A stretch of DNA of 64,000 nt, from contig NZ_JAUSTY010000007.1 in the NCBI RefSeq assembly GCF_030813115.1, positions 124,001-188,000 on the forward strand, in the 5' to 3' direction. This document shows positions 16,966-25,060 of this stretch, piece by piece. Position numbers and translations under genes: made by a program. The stretch is from Bacillus horti (GTDB taxonomy: Bacteria; Bacillota; Bacilli; Caldalkalibacillales; JCM-10596). The notes under the pieces are model-generated. The model worked only from the letters and a program-made list of their open reading frames with translations, was not told the DNA's origin and searched no databases. Within the stretch, counting starts at the first letter, position 1. Each line of letters opens with the position of its first letter.

Positions 16966-17068
16966 TGTAGGACAGTTTTACTGAACGACTTCAGATAGGT
17001 AAGCGAAGATTTCTTTATCAACTTCATGAGCATTCTTTTGTGCTACAGCTAGTAGGCGCATTCTTTTG

Positions 17069-17106
17069 AGCTACACTTGGTATTTAGAACCAAAGTGTAG
17101 CTTTTA
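17069..17106 (+). terminator. Terminator-like hairpin downstream of AraC gene
   Basis: Stem AGCTACACTTGG (17069-17080) / CCAAAGTGTAGCT (17090-17102) with one bulged A, followed by TTTAT. It sits 104 bp after the stop codon of the AraC gene. Confidence 0.65.
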
Positions 17107-17121
17107 TATTTACTTTTATCT

Positions 17122-17145
17122 AGGAGGTGAATCTAGGTGGAATTG
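17122..17145 (+). repeat. 24-bp repeat, copy 2 (orphan ribosome site)
   Basis: Exact copy of the AraC initiation region (16111-16134), but the frame stops after six codons (TAG at 17155-17157). It is probably a duplication scar rather than a gene. Confidence 0.9.
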
Positions 17146-17222
17146 GCGTTGAATTAGATTACCCACATGTATTCCATTAGATGATGTATAAGTTTTCGTT
17201 GCGAACAAACTATTTAATATAT

Positions 17223-17275
17223 AAACCTATTTATGTAAATTTTTATGTTTGAAAAATTACATAAATAGGTTTTTT
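17223..17275 (+). terminator. Strong 16-bp-stem terminator
   Basis: Stem AAACCTATTTATGTAA (17223-17238) / TTACATAAATAGGTTT (17257-17272) with an 18-nt loop and T-tract. It has no gene immediately upstream except the duplicated AraC start region, so it may end a short RNA from 17100 onward. Confidence 0.8.
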
Positions 17276-17289
17276 AGTTCCGCAAAACT

Positions 17290-17324
17290 TTGTTCAGTGT
17301 TTGTTCAGTTGAATATGGTTAAAT
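17290..17324 (+). promoter_or_regulatory. Direct-repeat activator box and promoter of chemoreceptor
   Basis: Direct repeat TTGTTCAG (17290-17297), N3, TTGTTCAG (17301-17308), period 11 bp, followed by a -10-like TTAAAT at 17319-17324. The first repeat base is 29 nt from the hexamer, exactly as at 35650-35684 and 43202-43236. The repeat occupies the -35 position, suggesting an OmpR-family-type activator. Confidence 0.65.
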
Positions 17325-17339
17325 ATCTTTGAAGAATAG

Positions 17340-17367
17340 TAAAAATAATGTCGAACAATGTCGATAT
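17340..17367 (+). promoter_or_regulatory. Possible SigD (flagellar sigma) promoter
   Basis: TAAA (17340-17343), 16 bp, GTCGATAT (17360-17367) differs from the B. subtilis SigD consensus TAAA-N15-GCCGATAT by one base and one spacer position. A SigD promoter in front of a chemoreceptor would be expected biologically. It starts 137 bp upstream of the GTG. Confidence 0.5.
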
Positions 17368-17479
17368 ATATAGTAATAAATTAATAGATATGCATATAAA
17401 TGCAATTTATTGACTTTATTTTCAAATAGATAGAAAGACAGTAAAACAAAAACAGAAAAGAAAAAGAGGAGGAGTATGT

Positions 17480-19180
17480 GTGTTAGAAAAATTTAAGATT
17501 AAGAACGTAAGTCTAGGGTGGAAATACGGAATCGTGTTAACCATCATTTTTGTCATGTTCGCAGTTGCTACAACGCTAGTGTTTACTTTTATTCAAACGA
17601 TTGAAGAGGAGATCGACAATATTGGTGAGAGTGGCGAAAAAACAATTATTGTATCGGAAATGAGTTCAGTCAATCGAGCAAAAGGTGTAAGAGCACTTAG
17701 CTATGCGACGACCTCGGATGCCGCTTTTGTAACAGATTTTGAAGCAGGTATTGATGAATTTAATGAATTAGTGAAGAGTATTGAAAATCGTTTAAATACA
17801 CCTGAAATGGAAGAGATTTTTAGGCAGGCTATAGCAAAAGAAGAAGAATTTAATAATTTATTTATGAATCATTTGGTGGGAATGACGGATCAGGGTCAAA
17901 GGGATCGAGTGATGTCTGAGATCACGAATATACGTCGTGACACGGTTGCTTTATTAGATGAGCTTAATGTCATTTTTAGTGAGATGCGAGCAGATGCATT
18001 GGATAGTGCACAGGATAGTCAAAGCATGGCCATCTATGTCTTACTTATTTCTACATCTCTAGCATTACTAATTGGGATTAGTATGTCTATAGTCATAACA
18101 CGGAGCGTTTCAAAACCACTAAATGAAGTAGCCAATGTTAGTGATCAAATTGCTAATAATAACCTTGCTTTTGATGAAATCAAATACGATGGTAAAGATG
18201 AGATTGGCCGGATTGCCACAGCTACAAATCTAATGGGCAAAAATTTAAAAGATATGATTAGTAAAATGGCAGAAATCTCTGAGGTGGTTAGCAGTCAAAG
18301 TGAGGAGCTCACTCAATCGGCTAATGAAGTAAGGACAGGAGCCGAGCAGGTATCGGCAACCATGGAACAGCTATCAGCTGGAGCAGAGGAACAAGCTAGC
18401 TCTTCAAGTGAAATCTCTAGTTTAATTGAGGAGCTTACGAGGCAGATACGTTCTTCTAATGAAGAAGGGAAAGCATTAGGAGTCACTTCAAAAGAAGTAT
18501 ATGTTATTTCCGATCAAGGTAAAAAGGATATGGGACAATCTGTTGAGCTGATGAATGGGATCTCAGTAGTTGTTAAAGATACGGCGGATAAGGTCAAGGG
18601 ACTGGAAAAGCGCTCTGAGGATATTTCCAAATTAGTTGATGTGATTCAGAATATCGCTCAACAAACTAATTTACTTGCCCTAAATGCTGCCATCGAATCC
18701 GCTCGAGCTGGTGAAGCAGGGAGAGGCTTTGCTGTGGTTGCAGATGAAGTGCGCAAGCTTGCTGAGCAGGTTGGACAATCTGTCGTTGAAATTACGGATA
18801 TTATTCAGGGGATTCAGCAGGAGACGAAGACGGTTGTAAGCTCATTACAGGATACCACACATAAGGTAGAGGATGGGAACCAACAAATTTTAGTCAGTCG
18901 TGACAGCTTTGATTCGATTAACCAAGCCGTTTCGGATATGATGGATGGGATTCAAAACATTTCCTCAAACTTAATGGATATTGAAGGGAATAGCGTGCGT
19001 GTAAGTCAGTCTGTAGAAGAGATTGCAGCTGCTTCAGAGCAAGCATCAGCAGGTATTGAGGAAAGCTCTGCAACCGCTGAACAGCAAAGCGCTTCTATGC
19101 AGGAAATTGCAAGTAGTTCGGAGTCTCTTTCAAGTTTAGCTGAGGAGCTCAATGGGATGATTAGGCAATTTAAGATGTAA
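17480..19180 (+). CDS. Methyl-accepting chemotaxis protein
   Basis: Transmembrane chemoreceptor of 566 residues that signals through CheA/CheW. TM1 lies at about 15-38, a four-helix extracellular sensor region at about 39-180, TM2 at about 182-205, and a HAMP domain ([17 protein letters not shown]) at about 206-258. The signalling hairpin follows, with its tip [20 protein letters not shown] near 390-410 and [10 protein letters not shown] after it. Methylation-region Gln/Glu pairs flank it. GTG 17480 is 6 nt after AGGAGGAG. The ligand is unknown; the sensor lacks a recognisable Cache fold. It is monocistronic, with two candidate promoters. Confidence 0.95.
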   Translation: MLEKFKIKNVSLGWKYGIVLTIIFVMFAVATTLVFTFIQTIEEEIDNIGESGEKTIIVSEMSSVNRAKGVRALSYATTSDAAFVTDFEAGIDEFNELVKSIENRLNTPEMEEIFRQAIAKEEEFNNLFMNHLVGMTDQGQRDRVMSEITNIRRDTVALLDELNVIFSEMRADALDSAQDSQSMAIYVLLISTSLALLIGISMSIVITRSVSKPLNEVANVSDQIANNNLAFDEIKYDGKDEIGRIATATNLMGKNLKDMISKMAEISEVVSSQSEELTQSANEVRTGAEQVSATMEQLSAGAEEQASSSSEISSLIEELTRQIRSSNEEGKALGVTSKEVYVISDQGKKDMGQSVELMNGISVVVKDTADKVKGLEKRSEDISKLVDVIQNIAQQTNLLALNAAIESARAGEAGRGFAVVADEVRKLAEQVGQSVVEITDIIQGIQQETKTVVSSLQDTTHKVEDGNQQILVSRDSFDSINQAVSDMMDGIQNISSNLMDIEGNSVRVSQSVEEIAAASEQASAGIEESSATAEQQSASMQEIASSSESLSSLAEELNGMIRQFKM

Positions 19181-19235
19181 ACACCAAGCTACAAAAACAT
19201 CAAGATAAAAAAACACCTAGATGTAAATACGTAAA

Positions 19236-19260
19236 GAAAAAGGGAGCTGATTCAGCTCCC
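19236..19260 (-). terminator. Terminator of peptide/receptor transcript
   Basis: Stem GGGAGCTG / CAGCTCCC (19242-19260). The T-tract is on the minus strand (A-run at 19235-19241 on plus), so it mainly ends the leftward receptor-peptide transcript. It could also stop rightward chemoreceptor transcription. Confidence 0.75.
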
Positions 19261-19316
19261 CCCATTTACTAAATGATTTATCATTTTTCTTTCATGGTGT
19301 GATCCAATTTTTCATT

Positions 19317-19362
19317 TAATATAAATTAGACATCACCGTTAATATAAATTAGACATCACCGT
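19317..19362. repeat. 23-bp perfect tandem duplication at peptide stop codon
   Basis: The unit TAATATAAATTAGACATCAC plus CGT is present twice in direct succession (19317-19339, 19340-19362). One copy contains the last codons and stop of the peptide gene; the other repeats them outside the frame. Confidence 0.95.
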
Positions 19363-19570
19363 TTGAGCCGCCAGGATTACCTTCACTGTTGGGATCAGGA
19401 TCAGGCTCCTTTTCAATAGGTCCCACTGGTTTATCGTTGTTTGTAACTGGTGAAGGATTATTTACCTCTCCATTAGCCCCGATCGGGTTGCCAATTACTT
19501 CTGTTCCACTTGTGAAGAAGAGTAAAAATACCAAACTATTAGCGAATACGGCGATTAACGATTTTTTCAC
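19349..19570 (-). CDS. Secreted pro-peptide, candidate pheromone precursor
   Basis: Protein of 73 residues with a Lys-led hydrophobic N-terminus (MKKSLIAVFANSLVFLLFF) resembling a Sec signal peptide. A low-complexity, Pro/Asn/Gly/Asp-rich tail ends GGSNGDV. The GTG start at 19570 has GGGAG 6 nt upstream and lies inside the last 32 bp of the AimR-like receptor gene. This is the usual layout of aimR-aimP and rap-phr pairs, where the mature signal is cut from the C-terminus; SNGDV or GSNGDV is my candidate. It is longer than typical AimP (about 43 residues). Function is inferred from context. Confidence 0.7.
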   Translation of the reverse strand: MKKSLIAVFANSLVFLLFFTSGTEVIGNPIGANGEVNNPSPVTNNDKPVGPIEKEPDPDPNSEGNPGGSNGDV

Positions 19571-20729
19571 TAAATCTCCCTCTTTTCTTTAGGAACTGTA
19601 AAGCTTCTTCATCATCGCCAAGCTTTTGCAATTCGAGAAGTGGAAATTGTAGATAAAAGTAGTTTTCAACACTATAAAAAGCTTTAACAGATTCATATAG
19701 GGAGCTGCGATCATTTTTTAACAAACCCATGTAATAAAAATAGAACGCTTTATCCCAATCTGTTAAAGTCTTTATGTCAATCTGATCCATATTTTTTTGG
19801 GCCAGAGAATGCTCTCCTTTTTGGATGAGGTAGAAAATGTAGTTAGCGTAAGTTGCATAATCATCAATTGGCTCTGAAAATCCACTATCGATTTGATAGT
19901 AGGATTGTAAAAAGGATAAATTCAGTCGTGCCGTCTTTAAATAAACACTATGATTAAAGGTAATGGCGTAATTGATAGCTGTAATAAAATAATCCTTCGC
20001 TCTCTCATAATCCTCAAGCATATACGTTTGCCCTAAATTGTTGTAGGCCACGGATTTTACAAAATCAATAAAATCTTGTCCTATGATATAGTAGCTATAT
20101 TGTCTAGCCTTCTCTGGATTATTGCCATAGAGATGAACAGAGCTCATGATGACTCCGAGGCGTACGGAATAGGATGATCTAATATAGTCGCTTTTTATCT
20201 TCTCAATGAGTGTTTCAGCATCATTATTACTAGATAGAACGGTGTTGTTATCGTTCAGTTCAAAGTAAAGAATTCTTCTAAAGATGGATGCTAGTACCTT
20301 CAATTCTATTTCCTTTGGATGAAATTGCTCTACCTTGCTAATGAGGTGGACATGGCTGTGTGTCGCTTCTCTTTTTTCTTTTAATAAGGTATACATGAAA
20401 ACCCATTCCTGATCGCAGGGGTCTGTAGACTTTGATAGCATATTTAATAGATAATTACATTCAACCCAAAGTCGATTAATAGAGCAGTATTCCAAGCCAA
20501 GTCTAGCATTATACGATTTTTGAGTAATAATATAATCTGCCATGATCGTCACTTGTTCATTTGGATAAAGATACTTAACGATCCTCAAGACAGATTCAAA
20601 TATCAATTCTTCTTGTTCATTTAAGAATCGGGATAAGGCTGCTTCTGTTGTATTGGCAACTCGTGCTAATTTACGCTGGTCTATGTCGTCTAGATCCTCA
20701 AGAGTCTGTAAAATTCGCTCTTGTAGCAC
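19539..20729 (-). CDS. AimR-like TPR peptide-pheromone receptor
   Basis: Cytoplasmic regulator of 396 residues of the RRNPP group. An HTH-like N-terminus (about 5-60: RKLARVANTTEAALSRFL) is followed by FESVLRIVKYLYPNEQ and a run of TPR-like helices to the C-terminus. From memory, the order of motifs (YP..., M.DY, ALEY-like LGLEYC, helical pairs) parallels the SPbeta-phage arbitrium receptor AimR rather than Rap, which has no HTH. It would bind DNA until the imported peptide from the overlapping downstream gene binds its TPRs. GTG 20729 follows GGAAGG. No phage genes are nearby, so it is a chromosomal version. Confidence 0.78.
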   Translation of the reverse strand: MLQERILQTLEDLDDIDQRKLARVANTTEAALSRFLNEQEELIFESVLRIVKYLYPNEQVTIMADYIITQKSYNARLGLEYCSINRLWVECNYLLNMLSKSTDPCDQEWVFMYTLLKEKREATHSHVHLISKVEQFHPKEIELKVLASIFRRILYFELNDNNTVLSSNNDAETLIEKIKSDYIRSSYSVRLGVIMSSVHLYGNNPEKARQYSYYIIGQDFIDFVKSVAYNNLGQTYMLEDYERAKDYFITAINYAITFNHSVYLKTARLNLSFLQSYYQIDSGFSEPIDDYATYANYIFYLIQKGEHSLAQKNMDQIDIKTLTDWDKAFYFYYMGLLKNDRSSLYESVKAFYSVENYFYLQFPLLELQKLGDDEEALQFLKKRGRFSEKIVNRRIR

Positions 20730-20854
20730 TTTTCCTTCCCCCTTGTGTTGATTTGCTCCTAACTATATTGCTAGATTACAGGATATTCAATAGAGAGTCA
20801 ATTTTTGATATTTTTTTGCAAAGTTTTACATTTTACGAAATGCTCAATATAGTT

Positions 20855-21823
20855 TTAATGATGATGGTGTGCATGTGCAGTGGATGGGCTTGCTTTAATT
20901 GTGCAGAAAATCGAGCTTTCATGAGTATGCTTTTCAGATTCTGCTTGTAAGGTTACATGCTTTATTTCTTTATGCTCTAGCATATGTTCAATCTTCTGTA
21001 GTAGGGCTTCGGTTTCATAAACACTCTTGCTTCCGTCTACCTCAATATGAGCGGTTAGGGCATTAAAGCTACTGGTAATAGACCAGACGTGCACATCGTG
21101 AACACCTTTTACTCCATCTATCTCTTGGATGGCTTGGACGATTTCATCCACTTTAATATTCTTTGGTGTTCCTTCCATCAATACATGTAGAGAAGATTTA
21201 GTAACTAGATAGCCGCTTCTTAGAACAAGGGCTGCTACAACAACACTAGCCACGGTATCTGCCCATAGCCAACCGAAGAACATCATCAGTAAAGCTGCAG
21301 CAATGGCACCAATAGATCCAAGCATATCACTAATGACATGTAGATAAGCACCACGCATATTTAAATTATGTTCTGTATCTCCTCCGCGAAGCATGATCCA
21401 CGCCACTAAGATATTAATAAGTAAACCGATGGTACTAATGACTAACATTCCTACCGTAGCAACCTCTGGTGGATTAGCAAAGCGTTCAATGGCTTCGTAA
21501 AAGATGTAAAGTGAGACACCGATTAACGTAATCCCGTTAAGCATGGCTGCTAAAATTTCAAATCTCCTGTACCCGTACGTCTTTCCTAGGTTCACAGCTT
21601 TTTCTCCAAATTTGAAAGCCAGCAAAGCAATACCTAGGGCAATGGAGTCTGATAGCATGTGACCAGCGTCAGAAAGCAAGGCCAAGCTATTGGTTATTAC
21701 TCCTCCGATAGCTTCGACAATCATATAGGCTGTAATGATAATGAAGGAAAAAAGTAGAATTTTCTTGTTTTTTGTATGTCCTTGGTTATTCCCTTGCTCT
21801 TGTATGTGGTTATGTCCAGACAT
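20855..21823 (-). CDS. Cation diffusion facilitator (CzcD-like metal exporter)
   Basis: Zn/Co/Cd-type efflux protein of 322 residues with six membrane spans. Histidine-rich ends (MSGHNHIQEQ and HAHHHH) and the metal-site motif SDAGHMLSDSIALGIALLA in span 2 are visible, with HVISDMLGS in span 5 as the second half-site. The cytoplasmic C-terminal domain includes VHDVHVWSI. ATG 21823 is selected behind AAGGAGAGGG; the open frame extends 43 codons further without family similarity. An ArsR/CzrA-like palindrome lies 60-95 bp upstream, indicating metal-induced expression. Confidence 0.94.
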   Translation of the reverse strand: MSGHNHIQEQGNNQGHTKNKKILLFSFIIITAYMIVEAIGGVITNSLALLSDAGHMLSDSIALGIALLAFKFGEKAVNLGKTYGYRRFEILAAMLNGITLIGVSLYIFYEAIERFANPPEVATVGMLVISTIGLLINILVAWIMLRGGDTEHNLNMRGAYLHVISDMLGSIGAIAAALLMMFFGWLWADTVASVVVAALVLRSGYLVTKSSLHVLMEGTPKNIKVDEIVQAIQEIDGVKGVHDVHVWSITSSFNALTAHIEVDGSKSVYETEALLQKIEHMLEHKEIKHVTLQAESEKHTHESSIFCTIKASPSTAHAHHHH

Positions 21824-21881
21824 TCTATACCCTCTCCTTTTAACTGTATCAAAGCCGTAATTCTCAGACTTTATTTTGATT

Positions 21882-21917
21882 AAACAAATATATGAGCATA
21901 TATTCATATGTTTGTTT
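21882..21917 (-). promoter_or_regulatory. ArsR/CzrA-type metal operator
   Basis: A 36-bp imperfect palindrome: outer arms AAACAAA / TTTGTTT and inner arms ATATGA / TCATAT around GCATAT. It resembles the ATATGAaCAtaTGTTCATAT-type operators of ArsR/SmtB zinc and cadmium sensors. No arsR gene is in the neighbourhood, so the regulator would act in trans. Confidence 0.7.
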
Positions 21918-22130
21918 AATTCCATTATATGCACGAATAACACAGGTGTCAACCTACCACCTTATTCTATGTCTAATGGGGTAGCCTTTTAACGAAGCTG
22001 AAAAAATGGGAACCATAACCCTACTTTTTGTTTTTTAATATATAAAGTTAAAAATACTTTACATTATGTTAAAAATATATTATATTATGTTATAAATAAA
22101 TTGCATTATAGATAAGGGAGGGAGTTAAAT

Positions 22131-22334
22131 GTGTTAGATAATAAGATAATGGTGGGTCGAGCGGAAAAAAGGTGGACCCAGCAGCAGCTAGCAGATGCTG
22201 TCGGAGTAAGTCGGCAAACGATCGCCGCGATGGAAAAAAACAAATATAACCCTTCATTAATTCTAGCCTTTAAAGTGGCTGGAGCACTAGATAGATCAAT
22301 AGAAGAAGTCTTTACTTTTAAGGAGGAAGAATAA
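22131..22334 (+). CDS. XRE-family HTH regulator (YgzD-like)
   Basis: Small DNA-binding protein of 67 residues. The HTH core is LADAVGVSRQTIAAMEKNKYNPS, typical of the Cro/YgzD group. The GTG start follows GGGAGGGAG. Such regulators are normally followed by a small multi-span membrane protein, and a broken one follows here; the intact analogue of this pair is at 52066-52675. The AT-rich leader (22050-22110) carries three near copies of ATTATGTTA that may be operator elements. Confidence 0.88.
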   Translation: MLDNKIMVGRAEKRWTQQQLADAVGVSRQTIAAMEKNKYNPSLILAFKVAGALDRSIEEVFTFKEEE

Positions 22335-22633
22335 ATGGAAACAATATTGACTGGTTTAATTTTTGTACTAGCTATTTCTATGATTTTGTCCGAGATTTAC
22401 AAGATATCATTTGAGAGAAAGCCTGAATCTAAGGATGAAAGAGGAGTTTTAATCTTACTTAAGGTTAAAAACGTTTCCTACTACATATTATTGGGGGAAT
22501 TGTACTTGGAGTGATCTCAGTTAGAACGTTGGATATTTTAAGTCAAGTCAACTTTATTTATTTTATAATGATTGTCTTTTTTGTACAGAGTATTGCTTCT
22601 GCACTGTATCTTTTTCGCTTAAATAGAGTTTAA
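22335..22633 (+). pseudogene. Frameshifted small membrane protein
   Basis: Begins with ATG 22335, one base after the XRE stop codon and behind AGGAGGAAG. The first frame codes for METILTGLIFVLAISMILSE and stops at 22512-22514. Shifting frame near 22485-22500 gives a continuation IGGIVLGVISVRTLDILSQ followed by two hydrophobic spans and a stop at 22631-22633. Joined, the two parts make a four-span protein like the partner of other XRE regulators. Either a true mutation or a sequencing error removed one frame. Confidence 0.75.
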
Positions 22634-23060
22634 ATGAAAGGCATTTTCTCCCTTGGGGTTGATAGAATGTTTGACTCTTCAAAAAAACGTCTGGATCATC
22701 GTGATTTATGGATGGACAACCTTTTATTCCATGGGAATAGGGTCAGTGCTGTTTTGGATTTTGATCGTCGAAAATATGATTACCCTCAATTAGATGTTGA
22801 TCGGGCTATTATGTCTGGAGCCTGAAAATAAGCTAAATGTTTCACTTGTAAAGGAGTTTGTGGCAGGATATAGGGAAAATTACGTTATGGAGCGAGGCTC
22901 ATTAGTAAAAGCATTGAAATTATTGTGGTACATGGAAAGCTCATGGTGGATTCATGAAAAAAAGGAACAACAAACGGGTCCTTCTGCTAGGTTTGCGAAG
23001 GAAATGGAGTGGCTTTGTACCCATTATCATAAATTAGACGTAATGTTCGAAGATATATAG
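22634..23060 (+). pseudogene. Aminoglycoside-phosphotransferase-like C-terminal remnant, frameshifted
   Basis: The first frame (to 22825) contains the kinase catalytic loop LDHRDLWMDNLLFH and the DFG-like VLDFDR; a shift around 22800-22825 moves the rest (NVSLVKEFVAGYRENY to MFEDI) into another frame. The N-terminal nucleotide-binding lobe (about 150 residues) is missing. It is a truncated, frameshifted member of the APH/choline-kinase-like family and is probably not functional. Confidence 0.75.
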
Positions 23061-23119
23061 GGAGAAGGGATAGCTAAGATTTTGTTTAGCTAAGAATTCA
23101 TAATTTAGAGGAGACCTCC

Positions 23120-23890
23120 ATGAAAAAATTCAGCCTAACCTTGTTGACTTCATGTCTGTTTATTTCGTTGGCAGTAACAACTGCTACTTCGGCCAATACG
23201 ACCGAAACGGTTATTGAAAATGGTAAGATAGTAGAAGGAAGAATGCTTATTCCTTTACGTGCAGTATCAGAAGAACTAGGATCAAATGTTACATGGAATC
23301 AGGGACAGAAAAGTATTACTATTACCAAAGGAGAGCATGAAGTTGTTCTAATCGCTAATTCTAGGAATGTCAAAATAAACGGTATAGAGATGCAAATTGA
23401 TGTGCCGGCTCAAATTGACAGAGGAACTACATATGTGCCGCTAAGATTCATTAATCAAGTATTCGGAGGGTTTATGGAGTGGTATCAAGCAGAAAAAGAA
23501 GCGCGGATCACATTAGACGGTAAGAGGTTAATTGTTCGGACAGAGCCTTCCGCCGTAATTAATCCTGTGCCCTTGAGTCAACAACAACTACAGGAGATGA
23601 TTACAAAGGCTAATGAAGCTGTAGATCCATCTCAATTTTCACAAATAAGAACTCACTTCCGCCCAGACTTTACGGATACTTTGATTAATAAAATCATTCA
23701 GCAAAATGGAGTAAGGATTAGTGAGCTGTTTAATAGTAAGCCAAATATCCAGTATCGAAGTAACAACGAAGCAATTATTACCCAAACTGAAATCGTAGCT
23801 AATGGATATCTTGATCGCTATTTAACGCTTACAAGGTTAGATAATAAATGGAAAGTAACAGACATTCAATTTCGTATCTCTTCCTTCTAA
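23120..23890 (+). CDS. Secreted copper-amine-oxidase-N-domain protein
   Basis: Exported protein of 256 residues with a clear signal peptide (MKKFSLTLLTSCLFISLAVT, cleavage probably after ATSA). Residues of about 30-135 form the copper amine oxidase N-terminal-like domain, with duplicated LIPLRAVSEELG and YVPLRFINQVFGG motifs and the TITKG and ITLDGKRL edges. The C-terminal half (about 150-256) is of unknown fold. Such domains are common in secreted proteins of Paenibacillaceae and relatives and probably bind the cell surface. It is monocistronic and ends at a terminator. Confidence 0.85.
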   Translation: MKKFSLTLLTSCLFISLAVTTATSANTTETVIENGKIVEGRMLIPLRAVSEELGSNVTWNQGQKSITITKGEHEVVLIANSRNVKINGIEMQIDVPAQIDRGTTYVPLRFINQVFGGFMEWYQAEKEARITLDGKRLIVRTEPSAVINPVPLSQQQLQEMITKANEAVDPSQFSQIRTHFRPDFTDTLINKIIQQNGVRISELFNSKPNIQYRSNNEAIITQTEIVANGYLDRYLTLTRLDNKWKVTDIQFRISSF

Positions 23891-23911
23891 GCTAGAACAT
23901 TGCTTTTTGTT

Positions 23912-23940
23912 AGAGACCTCCAATGTGGCGGTCTCTTTTT
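23912..23940 (+). terminator. Terminator after secreted protein
   Basis: Stem AGAGACC-t-CC / GG-c-GGTCTCT with a short AATGT loop and five T residues; one internal mismatch. Confidence 0.85.
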
Positions 23941-24010
23941 GGGTGAGCTAGCATGGGAGAGTGAAAGCTGACTTTAATCGTGCTCCACATGCAAAATAAG
24001 CTTACTTCAA

Positions 24011-24364
24011 TTATGTGGGAATCAAAGGCTCATTTTTCATTTCTAGAATATACTCTTTCATTACATAATCTCTACCACCATGCTTTTCGTACCAATCTTT
24101 GATACGTTTGAGATGCTCTGTATCACTTCTGACGTTTGCTTCTATTTCCTCATATTTCTCGTGGCTGTCGTATTCCCAAATAGCAAAAATTTCAGTGTTT
24201 GCTTGATCATGAGGAACCATCCACCTCCCTACCAGCCGAGCGCCATGCTTAAGCTGATTAGGTAAATTGGTCTCGTGAAAAAGAGCGTTTAGAATATCAA
24301 CAAATTCGTTTTTTACGATATAAAATTTCCGTCTGTAGAACACATTCTCCACACCTATCATCAT
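24011..24364 (-). CDS. NIPSNAP family protein
   Basis: Small dimeric alpha/beta-barrel protein of 117 residues of the NIPSNAP/ABM-like superfamily. Visible hallmarks are the first strand ENVFYRRKFYIVKNEF, GARLVGRWMVPH, and EIFAIWEYDSHEKYEEI near residue 60. The biochemical role in bacteria is unknown. Initiation is unclear: two adjacent ATGs open the frame, and a GTG six codons in is preceded by a GGTGTGGAG stretch. It is convergent to the copper-domain gene and divergent from an acetyltransferase. Confidence 0.85.
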   Translation of the reverse strand: MMIGVENVFYRRKFYIVKNEFVDILNALFHETNLPNQLKHGARLVGRWMVPHDQANTEIFAIWEYDSHEKYEEIEANVRSDTEHLKRIKDWYEKHGGRDYVMKEYILEMKNEPLIPT

Positions 24365-24549
24365 GTATCTGTATCCACAGTAACGTAGTGAACCTCTTTG
24401 TTCATTATTGTATAATCAATAATTGCAGATTTCCTAATAACCCTTTGATAACAAATCATATCCAATATCTAGTATAATGGATAGATCTATAATAAGTCTA
24501 TGTAGCCTATGCGCTATTTACGTTTATGAAGAAAAGGAGTGTGTGTAAT

Positions 24550-25056
24550 GTGAGTCCAGATTTATCCTCATCCAAGATTAAACAATTGAGCTTAGCTGAA
24601 GCAAAGGAAATTGCTTTGTGGCAGTACGAACATCCGTATTCTCTATATAATCTGTCCGAGGATCCAGAGGATATAGATGAACTCATGGATGGCTCCTACT
24701 ATTCTGTAAGAAACTTAGAAGATAAGCTAATTGGTTTTTTTTGCTACGGTCAAAGTGCTCAAGTACCAGCTGGTATCAGAGAAGGGAAGTATTTGGATCA
24801 TACTGCTCTGGATATTGGACTTGGAATGAAGCCCAATCTTACAGGAAGAGGTTTGGGGAGCAGCTTCTTATCTGTTGGCTTGGAGTTTGCTACAGGAATT
24901 AAAGAATTTCAGCGTTTTAGATTAAGTGTGGCTGCTTTTAACCGAAGAGCTACATCATTGTATGAAAAAACAGGGTTTAAGCCTATAGATACTTTTACTA
25001 ATCCTTATAAAGGAGAAAACATGGAATTTATGATTATGGAAAAAAAGAAGGAGTAA
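24550..25056 (+). CDS. GNAT family N-acetyltransferase (RimI-like)
   Basis: Acetyltransferase of about 168 residues. Motif A is GLGMKPNLTGRGLGSSFL near residue 92 and motif B FNRRATSLYEKTGFK near 140. The listed start is GTG 24550, placed 10 nt after AAAAGGAG (24532-24539). The open frame from ATG 24526 includes that ribosome site in its first codons, so the longer form is unlikely. It is 4 bp from the HD hydrolase gene and clearly co-transcribed with it. The acceptor is unknown. Confidence 0.87.
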   Translation: MSPDLSSSKIKQLSLAEAKEIALWQYEHPYSLYNLSEDPEDIDELMDGSYYSVRNLEDKLIGFFCYGQSAQVPAGIREGKYLDHTALDIGLGMKPNLTGRGLGSSFLSVGLEFATGIKEFQRFRLSVAAFNRRATSLYEKTGFKPIDTFTNPYKGENMEFMIMEKKKE

Positions 25057-25060
25057 CACT

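Noticed and set aside
17122-17160. Second AraC gene start
   Set aside because: The frame ends after six codons and nothing similar to AraC follows.
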